Part shown: piece by piece, positions 34,583 through 45,197 of the stretch
How the letters are laid out: each line of letters opens with the position of its first letter
Position numbering within the stretch: the stretch's first letter is position 1
NCBI RefSeq assembly: GCF_051622035.1
Contig: NC_135362.1
Span: 22,157,001-22,221,000, forward strand
DNA from: Arctopsyche grandis
Lineage: Eukaryota; Arthropoda; Insecta; Trichoptera; Hydropsychidae
Direction of reading: 5' to 3'
Length of the DNA stretch: 64,000 bases
Notes under the pieces: generated by a model
Database searches by the model: none
Seen by the model: the letters and a program-made list of their open reading frames with translations, nothing else
Told to the model about the DNA's origin: nothing
Program-made: the position numbers and the translations under genes

Positions 34583-36142
34583 TCATTCTTCAATAAGATT
34601 TATATTCACGGATAATAACGATTTATTCACCCAATTTGGATAATTTTTGTCGGGATACAGTTCACTCATGAAATTCTTTACAAAACTAACAAAGGTATCG
34701 TTAATTATGTGTTCTCGCATAGTTCTCATTAACCGCAACTAAAATGAATAATACATATATATATAAATAAACTAAATATTTGAAGGGATTTTGTTCATCA
34801 AAATATATATTTAAATTTAAACCTGATAAGCTATGTTGTGTACAGATAATAGATGACAAGAAACGGTCTCCACTGTAGCAATCGAATGCAAATACGCCCG
34901 TGTATGTCGTTTGCAAGTCGAACACGTACAGTTTTCGTCGATTGGCCCGAAGTCATTTGCAAATTTCTTATTTTTCAAAACAATCTGTCCAGTGTTTACG
35001 AGCGCACAGCCAAATCTCTGTAATTTATATTGCTGTTAGAAGTTATTTGTATATGTAAACTTGAAATTTAGAATAAATCTTCTACATACGGCAGTTCTAG
35101 TGGGAAAAACGCAATCAAACATGTCAACTCCAAGAGCCACACAAACAACAAGATCCACAGCTAAACCTACGCCCATAAGATACCTCGGTTTATTACTAGG
35201 TAATATTCCTGTGCTCAATCGGACCATTGGCCAAAAATCGTCCTTAGCTTCACCACCACTATAAGTGCAAAAGATTTATTTGTATTACATCTCATACGAT
35301 TAAAGGCACAAAACATACTGCACACACCTCAATCCACCAATAGCAAATCCATTGACATATTTTTTCACATGTTCTCTAGCACTTTGTTCTCTTAGTTCTG
35401 GATTTAATAATCCTTGTATAATAGGAAATACGTTTTGTTCGTCAGGTTTTTGATGAGCAGAAATACACCTATCAAGCCAGCGGGACGTTCTCTCTGTAGC
35501 TTCTTTGATACGAGCAGTATCATTGTGAGTCGTTTGTACAACATCATCTAACTGCATTATTATATCGGCACCTATAAAATAAACCTTGATAAGAAATCAA
35601 AACTATGAAAAAGTTGATCAAAAAAAAAAAAAAAATTATTACCAATGCAATTTTGGATTTCTATCGAATGTTCTGGCGTTAACATAATTTCACTATCATT
35701 ATAGGGCGATTTAAATTTCACACCTTCTTCGGTGATCGTAGCGAGCTTTAGTAACGAGACCATTTGAAAACCACCAGAATCAGTCAACAATGCGCGTTTC
35801 CATCCCATAAATTTGTGAAGTCCACCCGCTTTAGATATCACCCCCACACCGGGTCTATTTCCTAAATGGTAGGTATTTGCTAATATTATTTGACAATCTA
35901 AATTTTCTAACTGATCAGGCAGTAAACCTTTCATTGTGCCCTAAAATTAAAACGGGATTAAATACACAACTACATGATAATTTAAGTGTATCGTGACTCG
36001 TAATATGACCTACCTGTGTACCGACAGGCATAAATACAGGCGTTTCCACAGCACAATGTGGAAGTTGCATTAAGCCGGTTCTCGCCCTAGTTTGACTACA
36101 TTGTGCTATGACTTTATACGTAAGAGGACGTGATTGCGACAT
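34583..36142 (-). CDS. QTRT1: Queuine tRNA-ribosyltransferase catalytic subunit
   Basis: It exchanges guanine-34 for queuine in GUN-anticodon tRNAs, together with QTRT2. The exons are 36014-36142, 35643-35940, 35328-35571, 35090-35258, 34823-35017 and 34583-34738. They join in phase to 396 residues, against 403 in human. Visible signatures are [24 protein letters not shown] (nucleophile region), [16 protein letters not shown], the catalytic [14 protein letters not shown] and the zinc site [15 protein letters not shown]. The start [15 protein letters not shown] is typical. Confidence 0.96.
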
Positions 36143-36469
36143 TTTTTTGAAATTAGCGAAATCGGCAATTACACTACAAATCTGTAAACAATTAATTTAG
36201 AAATGTTTACACATTCATGAAGCACCAACACGTGCGCCACAACTGTCAAACGTTCCCGTGACAGCTACTGTGGCAAAAGTTTTGGTCGTAATACATCGAT
36301 GATCGAACAAACAAATCGACTTTTTTACACCAGTTAGTTAGTTACGGTAATTATACTATTACGCACATTGCGACTGCCCAAAAGACAATTTTTGCCATGA
36401 AAATCGTGAATACGAAATATTTGGCACTCAAGTTCTCGTTAGCAGGATAGTTATAGTTACCCAGTATCT

Positions 36470-36745
36470 CTGCGCTGCAAACGATTGCAAACCAAGCGAG
36501 TGCATACTCATTTCGCTGCATGCTCATTTTATACTTTTGTCTCGGCTTTTGCCATTTTAAACTTGTCAGAAAGATCCAACTCAATTTTAAGAATTGCCAA
36601 TCATCAATGTACATCGAAATGTCATTTGCGCAACCCCATGAATATCTCGTCATTCGTACATGCTGAAATTCAAACAGTTAAAATGCAATCGAAATGAGCA
36701 TGCAACCGGGCGATTTGCAATCATTTGCTACAAACCCCACACCCG
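36470..36745. mobile_element. MITE G, copy 1
   Basis: It shares CAATTGCCAATCATCAATG-like, GAATGTCAT and CGTACATGCT words with the MITE at 51486-52128. Both ends resemble GCAAACGATTGCAAA in inverted orientation. It lies in the spacer of the QTRT1 palindrome. Confidence 0.5.
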
Positions 36746-36904
36746 TGTTTTTAAATCCTTCCCGTATTTCTTCCAATTTCGACCTTTTTTTTGCTCTTTT
36801 GCTTTGTAAGTTTTTTGCTCTTTTGTACATAAAAACATCTTCGACGCCGATCTCTGATAATAAGTATGTATGTATATGTATAACTATCTGGTGGCAAAAA
36901 GTCG

Positions 36905-37790
36905 ATTTGTTTGGTCGAGCATCGACGTATCACGACCAAAATTTTACCACAGCAGCTGTCACGAGAATGTTTGAAAGTGTGGCGCACGTGTTGGTGCTTC
37001 ATGATTTACACAATCATTTCTAAATTAATTGTTTACAGATTTGCAGTGTATTTAATTGCCGATTTCGCTAATTTCAGAAGGAAGTCGCAATCGCGTCTTA
37101 TTACGTATAAAGTATGACTTTGCACAAACTAAGGCGTTTAGTTTAGTCAAACTAAAGCGTTTAGTTTAGTCAAACTAAGACGAGAACCGAATTAATGGAA
37201 CTTCCACATTATGCTGTGGAAACACCTGTATTTATGCCTGTCGATACACAGGTAAGTCATATTACGAGTCACGATACACCTAAATTATATAAATTGCAGA
37301 GATTTGGCTGTGCGCTAGTAAACACTAGACCAGATAATTTTGATAAATAAGAAATTTTCTAATGACGGCCAATCGACGTAAACTGTACGTGTTCGACTTG
37401 CAACGAAAACTGTACATGTGTGTGTATTTGTATTCAATTGTAGAGACCATCTCTTATCATCTATTATCTGTACACAACATAGCTTATCAGGTTTAATTTT
37501 AAATATATTTTTTGATGAACAAAATCCCTTCTAAGATTTATTTTATCTATAAATATTATTCATTTTAGTTGCGGTTAATGAGAACTTTGCGACAAAACAT
37601 AATTAACGATAACTTCGTTAGTTTTGTAAAGAATTTCGTGAGTGAAATGTATCCCGACAAATCTTATCCAAACTGGGTGAATAAATCGTTATTATCCGTG
37701 AATATAAATCTTATTGAAGAATGATGTTCAATTTGTAAAAGGCTGTATGATTTTAAAAATTTCTATACGTCGATTTAACAAAATTTATTT
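36905..37790 (+). pseudogene. Inverted partial copy of QTRT1
   Basis: It matches, in inverted orientation, the QTRT1 upstream region and exon 1 (36905-37270). It then jumps directly to the end of intron 4 and continues through exons 5 and 6 and the 3' flank (about 37295-37790). Exons 2-4 are missing, the start region is scrambled by a short tandem repeat of TTTAGTTTAGTCAAACTAA, and several in-frame changes have accrued. Introns are kept, so it arose by DNA duplication, not by retroposition. The two arms form a large imperfect palindrome around about 36340-36900. Confidence 0.85.
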
Positions 37791-38935
37791 ACTATTATCA
37801 ACCTTTTTTTTGCTCTCTTGCTTTGTAGGACCATTTGTTGTGCATAAAAGCATCTTGGACGCCGATATCTGCCTATTATAGATACAGAACCAGGTAAATA
37901 CCTACAAATGACAATATTTTGATAAATTTATTTTATTTTTATAATATTATGCAAGTTTCCTTTGTGATAAAAATGAAAAGGACCTTTATTTTTGGGCTGG
38001 CTATTTGTGTCAGGTGATTTCTTTTGATACTGGTAAGCTATTCAATTTTTTGGGGAGATTTGAGTCACAGATCTCAACAATATACTGAATTGACTGTCAG
38101 AGTTAAATAGTATGTTGGGAATTTTTTTCAATCAATAGTTGGCTAAAATATATAAAATAGAAGTTAGTGCGAGCGATTCCATTATTGTATACGAAATAAT
38201 TGGTTTCGCCGTTGCTTTGGCGAGTAAATGATACTTTATATCACATTTTCTTAATTTCATGTGTGAATCAATATTAATTTTAGAGAAAAGTGACATAACA
38301 GCAACCGAATTACACGATGTTATGTTTCAATGCAAAGAAAAGTTAAAATCTCGACTGTAGGATAATTTCTATGGGAGCAAAATTTGGGAATCATTCAAGC
38401 ATCTCAGTCAAACATATCAGAATCAGAATTTACAGTACAAGCGAGAGGAGTATATGAACGTGCCAATAGTTACATACACAAATATTATGATTTTGAAAAT
38501 AGTTGTTATAAATATTTAACTGCATTAAAAATTAAGAAAAATTATCTGAAATATGACAAAGTTCTGAAAATTGCCCCTGTTTTGAAAATATAAATTAATG
38601 AAGATCGATTATATGACGAAATTAATATTATCAAACAACATATTCATAATCTGCGTAATAATTATAACTGTCCAAGCACGGAGCTGATCGGAGTGTCAAT
38701 TTTTAAAACAGTCGAAAACATGACTGAAATTAAAAAAAATAGTATGTAAAGTTTTGTCCATCCCAATCAACAATGTATTTGTTGAAGGCATTTTTTCTAT
38801 AATGGCATCTATTTGGAGGAATGACAGAAATATATTCGGCTTAAATTTAGTTAAGTCCGAACTGGTAATTCAGATTAATTTTTCATATCGTCATAGAAAC
38901 TTTCCCAACAATTGCCATCCAACATTAATTATTTA
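37791..38935 (+). mobile_element. hAT transposase remnant
   Basis: Broken frames read AVALASK, DITATELHDVMFQCKEKLKSR, ESEFTVQARGVYERANSYI and, at about 38757-38890, SIPINNVFVEGIFSIMAS then NLVKSELVIQINFSY. The last is the C-terminal dimerisation block of hAT transposases. Several stops and shifts show it is dead. Confidence 0.65.
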
Positions 38936-40186
38936 CATATAAAGTCTCTTTCTAAATTATATATTAGATTCGATCAATATTTGATGGTTTATTATTCTGG
39001 AATTATTTGACATGTGGCACATCGTGTAGTTTGGTTATATTATTTTATAAATATTTTTTTATATATACTTTTTTCACTTATTGTTGTTTTGTACAGACGA
39101 ATGTGAGCGCGCGCATTCTTTTTTATTTTCCCATCGTGATAAAATTATATTCTTGATTATTTTCTCTATTTTTTTTTATTATTATTATTACATACCTCCT
39201 TTACGTTTCACTTATGATTTATTTACAATTCAGGAAAAAGTTTGCCTCTTATCCGATCGTTTTCATACTTTGCCATATTGCTCATTTTGGTCATCAATAT
39301 AAGTAAATCGATCCTCCGCCATTATGATTGCAAAAATATCGTGTAAGACGCGTTTTAAGTCTGCCCGGCGAGATAGTCGTTGACGTTTATCCACCGTTTG
39401 TTTATTAGTTTTAAATATAGATGGCGGTAGTAAAATAAAATTATTGATATTTTTATTCAAAATAATAATTTTATATACAAATTATAGAAGAGGTATGTTT
39501 TTAAAAAACTTTTTTTTTATTAATAATTAATTGTTAGTTGTTACTATGTTAGTTTGGGACAACCATTTGCGCACCGTTTAGTATACATAGTTCTACCTAT
39601 CTACATATGTATGTATATGTATTTTCATGATACACATATATTAAATATTTTAATAATAAATAAATTGTCTATAATTAAAATTTTATATTTTTTTGTCATA
39701 TGTATATGAATAAAATTAATAAATAATATGATTCCTATTAAAACTATTCGTATTTACTTGATTTTTTGTAATTCTTCTGCATTGCTAAGATTTTTTTTAT
39801 ATTAAAACCACCCCAATTCCACAAAAAAAAAAATTCTCCGGGTCAGCATTGGCACAATGTTGGCAACCCTAGAACGCGGCGAGACGATATAAAAAAAATA
39901 GTTTTCGCAGCAACTACAGGTCGATTTTTAATTTATACTTAAAAAGTTTTTGTATCAATTTATTTGAACTTAAAAAATTGATATTTTGTACTTAATAAGA
40001 AGAGGTTAGTAAAAATAGTTAAGGTTTTTGTTGGTGTCAACGTTGTATTGGCGGTAAAGTGCATTTGTGTCCATAACTTCATTTATTTTGTTGAATTGAA
40101 TTTTACTTTGTTTATTTTAAGCTTAATTTGTGTTTATTGAACTGGTAAGCGAATTTATATATATCATATATAAAGACGGTAATCTG
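38936..40186. other. AT-rich intergenic stretch
   Basis: It contains simple AT-rich sequence, a TTATTATTATT run near 39177 and a segment near 39845-39875 with GTTGGCAACCCTAG that may be a transposon end. No gene is supported. Confidence 0.3.
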
Positions 40187-40210
40187 TGTGTGTGTGTGTG
40201 TGTGTGTGTA
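40187..40210. repeat. (TG)n microsatellite
   Basis: A clean dinucleotide run. Confidence 0.9.
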
Positions 40211-40554
40211 TCCTAACTCTCGCCGAACATAATGAATGAATCGATAAAAATCGATAAATTCATTTTTCGACGAGACGACTTTTCGCGACTCGAACCGATC
40301 ACCCCAATAGCCTGAATATAGGTCTAAATTGAGCTAATAGTCACGGACATCACGCCAAATCCAATTTTTCATTTCGCCCTTTTTTTTTTAAACATTAATT
40401 GAAATATTCCTTCTCGCCATATAAAAATACGTAATTTTAATAATTTCATTTAGCGAGGTTTTGAACCATTTTTTTTGTATTTATTTTCAATTAAATTATA
40501 ATTATAATTTAAATTATTTATATTTTGACGATATTCGAGAAAAAAATTGATTTC

Positions 40555-40632
40555 ATTCACCGCGGGCGCCGGGAATCGAACCTCGGACCCTCCGATCCAA
40601 ACGCAATGTCCTCACGAGCCCGCGCCGTAAGT
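40555..40632 (-). mobile_element. tRNA-like SINE head
   Basis: On the minus strand GGGCTCGTGAGGA (A-box-like) is followed after about 30 bases by GAGGTTCGATTCCCGG (B box). The acceptor stem is imperfect and no tRNA fold closes, so I read it as a SINE head rather than a tRNA gene. Confidence 0.5.
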
Positions 40633-41288
40633 CATATCCTCGCCCAGAATACGTGTTGTAAATACACATCATATGTATATGCACGTAATTTGTTATGTGT
40701 AATAATAATATTCAACGTTACGAGGTCAATGACCGTTTGTGTATAATCGGAAAATATTACGTTTTGTTAACGTTAACTTAAAGAATTGAAAATTATTACA
40801 AATAAAGAATTGAAAACTATCTGTCTACGAAAATAACGGTTCCGGTTCCGGATTTTTTTTTAGTTTTATACGGGTATATAATAATTTTATACCCATGCGA
40901 TGATATTTCATCGGGCTATTCACTAGTATATATATATGTGGCGGCACCCGAGGTACTGGCCGTAAACCAAGGTGTGCTAAAAACCTGTATTGTTGATAAT
41001 ATTGACAGTTCAAAACCCTCCATCAATATCGTAAACTTGAAGTAATACTGTTTAAACGAGAATTGTGATCCGTATTGACTGTGTAGCAGGGCCCATTTTG
41101 AATCTATATTTGACATTTCAATGTGACAGTTCGTCCACTATGTTCATAGTCGAAACACGTGGAACATTCGCCGGCTATATATAAACTTTATATATGTATA
41201 TTTTCGCCGGTGATTTGTCGTAGCGATGGGATAATTTCGTACTAATTAATTGTTATATTTGATTGGAAGTCATAAAATACGAAAAGCA

Positions 41289-41786
41289 ATGGAATGTCGA
41301 CTTTGTTTGCAAATAATAACACCTACTGATTTGTCTGTTTCAATCCGAGACAATATCCAATCACTTCCTGAACAAATTCGGAAATGCTGTCAGCTACAGG
41401 TCGACTCTTTTCAATACAAGCAATCGAAAACTTGTTTAATGTATCCTTTTTCAACAAACTAAACTGAAGTAATTCCTTTGCAGGTGGCGAAAAACGATAG
41501 ACTTCCAGATAAAATATGCTCGTTGTGTCAATCCAAGTTGATATTGTTTTTAAATTTTAAAAATATATGTACTGAAAGTGAAAATAAGCAGATATCCAGA
41601 TTATACAAGTGTTCAAATATGAAAGTAGAAGAGATTGCGCTAGAAGATTTAAGTTGGGAACAAATGGAAACTGATTCCAAGTCCACTACCTCTATTGACG
41701 AAGATACCAATAATCAGCAAACATGTGTTTTGAAAGAAGATGCCAACATCAAGTCTTCAAGTTTCAAAACTGAGGAAGTTTCACTG
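41289..41786 (+). CDS. ZAD-domain zinc-finger protein, 5' exons only
   Basis: Two exons, 41289-41399 and 41484-41786, join as CCQLQ-VAKNDRLPD and give 138 residues. MECRLCLQ and KICSLCQSKL supply the two CxxC pairs of a ZAD (zinc-finger associated domain), an insect dimerisation module usually at the N-terminus of C2H2 transcription factors. An acidic linker (SWEQMETDSKSTTSIDEDT) follows, then a donor at 41787. No C2H2 finger exon is found downstream, apart from a tiny orphan fragment at about 54660-54713. The gene may be truncated by transposons, or its finger exons may lie outside what I can recognise. Confidence 0.75.
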
Positions 41787-42033
41787 GTATTATATCCATT
41801 TTACACTAATTGATACATATGTATACTGTATAATATACTTTATTTTTAAATCAACTAATTAGATGTGACTTCAAGGTTTTAATATTTAAATAATGAAGAT
41901 TCTGCATGACAGAAGCTCACATTCTATTTGAAACATTTAAAGATTGCTAGTTATAAATAATTTTTTTTGTTTGTTGATGAACGAAATGCGAGTTTTTCAC
42001 CGTGATTAATATAAATACATGTGTGATTACTAA

Positions 42034-42182
42034 AGAGCGGACCCAGAACGCGCCGTTCATTGTTCAATTGTTGTAAATGCATTGTTAAAGGTTCGCCGAA
42101 CCTTTTTTTTTGGACTTTAGCTTTGTAAATAGAGCCAAACCGCCCCGATTCCTGGAAAAAGCACGGTCTCTATCCGCGCTCT
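42034..42182 (+). repeat. 150 bp hairpin/T-run element, copy 1
   Basis: It contains a perfect hairpin AAAGGTTCGCCGAACCTTT followed by a T run, then TTTGTAAATAGAGCCAAACC and TTCCTGGAAAAAGCACGG. It starts AGAGCGGACCC and ends GCGCTCT. Other copies are at 47253-47403 (plus) and 45825-45960 (minus). Confidence 0.65.
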
Positions 42183-42958
42183 AGTTATTACTGTTCAAAA
42201 ATGCTTACAAAGAAATGTCAATTTATGTTCAGACAAATATACGTACGTACATATTATAATAAATTATAAAACTGAATTCCATTGACTAGTATATTAGTGA
42301 TTAAGTATTATTTAATAACTTCATTTCGAATCTATAATTACATTTTAAATTCGTAGGGACAGTCCTTAAAAAAAAAAAAAAAAACAATATAAAGTTAGCA
42401 ATTTCAGATATTCCAAATAAAAATAACCTGAAAACGCAATTAGACCGCTGAACTTTTAGGATTTTGGACTTTTCACATTCGTTGTCCAACAAGCGAAAGG
42501 TTTTCAATTGCCTCGTAAAGTACGGCAGATCCTATCGTATCTGAAATGTAATTTTTACCAATCGTCCTATAAGAGCAACTTCTGTCTCGCTCTCATTATT
42601 ATTACATGCGAAATCTGCTCAGATTCACGCACTACCCAGCAAATTCCTAATTTGCCTCTCCCTTCAACCGATGCTTATTTCGGGCTAAGTAGAGGGTACA
42701 CAAGGCTGTGGTGGTGTTTTCAAAAAATCATAGAATGCAAATACATATACAATACGTTGGTAGAATCTACATTAAAGCAATAAACTGGGACACTTGGTTG
42801 TCCTGAATGGTTTGTTATGGACACTGGGATACAAGACTACGGTAAAAACACACTCGAAGTGCGGCCTGGAACGCTTAGAACGTGCGGCTGGAACGGTTTC
42901 TCCTACATTTCCATCTTCAAATATGGGAATCACTGTCAATCGTATGTGAATATATATT
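42183..42958. other. Intergenic stretch
   Basis: Short frames only; no recognised domain or transposon terminus. Confidence 0.3.
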
Positions 42959-43432
42959 AGCCAGCAGCGTGGCTCGGTCGTTAAGCTTCTGCTTAACACT
43001 GAGAGGCGCCGAGTTCGATCCCTTGAGCTGACCTCGATTGAAAAGAATTTTTCTGAGTATATCTGTAATGCTGCTGGTCAGACCAGGATTTGTGACTCCT
43101 GGTTGATCGTTTCCTATCAGAGTTTGCCAATTTTCTCTGATTTCATTGTTGAAACGATTCCCGATTAAAAATTGGCTAAAAATCCTTCCTACCCACTATG
43201 TCACCACTATTTGAGTATGATTAATGTAAATATTACAATAAAAATGTATGTACAATTCATAGATGTCTCGTTAATTGTCGAGTTTAAGTCAGTGTCTCGT
43301 AATTTAGCGACTTATGTATATAATAAAAAAAAAAAATGCTGTATTGTTTGTGATTTGGCCAGGAAGGCGCATTGGGGTTTACCTGTAATGCCTTCCTGGT
43401 ATGAAATGAAATAAAAATAAAAATAAAATAAA
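42959..43432 (+). mobile_element. tRNA-derived SINE, type 1, copy 3
   Basis: The head AGCCAGCAGCGTGGCTCGG gives an A box, and GAGTTCGATCCC gives a B box. The shared core TATCAGAGTTTGCCAATTTT, the body ending GCGCATTGGGGTTTACCTG and CCTTCCTGG, and an AAATAAAAATAAAATAA tail follow. This copy is the best preserved of the three. Confidence 0.8.
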
Positions 43433-44146
43433 TTACCAAAAACACTCCAGAGAATGCAGTCAAAATGACTGCATTGGCAACCCTATGTGTAATAAATATG
43501 ATAAATTAAAATTATAAGTTTCGTATGCTAATATTTTATAGTAAATGTTATAAACTTAGAAAGCATTTTTTTTAGTTATAAAACGATTATTTATACGTCT
43601 TTATTTTCTTCAAACAAATATGATCACCATAGTTAAAGTTGAAGTATATTTTCAGTTGTTATATATTTTGACTAGTTAGAATATATCCCAACTAACCCGA
43701 ATAAGTCGATTCATATGGCGGAATATATAGAATAAATAGCCCTGTAAATTATATTTCAACTGGTAAAAATACATTACAACTGAAAATACAGTTCAACTAT
43801 ATTTTAGTACATATCAGGTTAAATAGAGAGATTAGGTTTTGGCAAATGTCACTCGACTAGTAAATTGAGCTGGAAAGTCACATTTTTTTGTTTTGAACAC
43901 ATTTTTAGAATTATCGTTATACTGTACTCCTTACCTTTATTCTTAATACCTAACAAATAATAAGGCATTTGTTAAAACATCAGAGCTGTCAAAACTCAGC
44001 TATTATATTACAACAACATATTTGCGCTTTGTAGAGATATAATTTACTAGTTGAATTGTATTCGAATATGAATGACCTAAAACGCTAGTTGGTATATACA
44101 TATTTCAACTGAAAAAACATTTCGACAGTAACATATGTACATTACG
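43433..44146. other. AT-rich stretch with TCAACTG motifs
   Basis: Several TTTCAACTG/CAGTTGAA-like words occur at 43655-43800 and 44040-44120, possibly the arms of a decayed inverted repeat. No gene is supported. Confidence 0.3.
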
Positions 44147-44846
44147 GTGACCATTCGTTCTGTTTTTACTAGTACAGTGCTGGTTTTTTGAGTATCTGTC
44201 CTAGTACAACCAGTGCACTTTTTTTTATCTAATAGATGAATTTTAATATACAAAACCTTCAGCGAAAATCATGTCTCATACAAAAATATTGGCAAATTAG
44301 TCAAATATTGTCTTTGTTTACCAGGAACATATGCATCTGCCGAAAGATTTTTTCTTCGATGAAAATTTTTGTTCCGGTGATAAAACGCTATATTGAATGT
44401 TAAAACTCTAAAATGTTTGCTAATCGATAAGAATAATTTTAACCAGTTCTGCGTAGAATTTTATAAGAGCGTCAAAGAAAATTTATTCTTTATGTAAGCC
44501 TTTATTAATGGAAGTAATTAAAAATGGTAAACGGACTACTAGTCATATGTGAACCAGTCACAGGACAATCGGTCACACGTAATCACCCGTCACACTAAAA
44601 CTGGTCACGAGAAAACTGGTCACACCCTAAAATCGGTCACGAGAAAACTGGTTGACCGATTTTAGGGTGTGACCAGTTTTAGGGTGTGACAAGTTTTCTC
44701 GTGACCAGTTTTAGTGTGACGGGTGATCACGTGTGACCGATCTAGCGCGACCAGTTGTCCTGTGACCGGTTCACATTTGACTAGTAATCACCGAACCTTA
44801 AAAAATATATAAAATATCCTGGTTTTCAATTCGAAAGAATGGTCAC
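44147..44846 (+). mobile_element. hAT-like remnant carrying fold-back A
   Basis: The ends GTGACCATTCG and CGAAAGAATGGTCAC are inverted. The plus strand at about 44320-44480 encodes TYASAERFF and LKCLLIDKN pieces of a hAT C-terminal domain, with breaks. It is interrupted by element A at 44527-44797. No clear 8 bp duplication is found. Confidence 0.5.
44527..44797. mobile_element. Fold-back MITE A, copy 2
   Basis: The ends GGTAAACGGACTACTAGTC and GACTAGTAATCACCGAACC, with the same palindromic GGTCAC-rich interior as copy 1, identify it. The flanks ATTAAAAAT and TTAAAAAAT are a near match, possibly a worn 9 bp duplication. Confidence 0.75.
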
Positions 44847-45197
44847 ATTGTGTCACATGCATACACATTGTGTGTGCGATACATAAAGGCACCTTACACG
44901 ATCAATATTACTGACGTTTACCTTCGGATCCTACAAGGTCAATAATATCGTAATTACTTCGAAGCTATTCTTGAACGTGTAAACTGTCGAGAATATTTAG
45001 AGTGGAGGGGATACTGTCACTAATACTTTGGCGTGCAGTAGTGGCAGTATTATTGATCGTGTATTGTCCGCTTAAGCATCCGAGTTGCGGGCATTTAATA
45101 CCAAAAGTGGAGGGGGTACTGTCAGTATACTGAGCGTGTGGCGTGTCGGGTGCGCTGCGTCAATATTACGTCAATCATTGGTGAATAGTGTGTCAAC

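Noticed and set aside
40555-40632. tRNA gene
   Set aside because: Box A and box B words are present but the acceptor and anticodon stems do not close. The same holds for the heads at 31270, 32270 and 42960, which are repeated SINEs.
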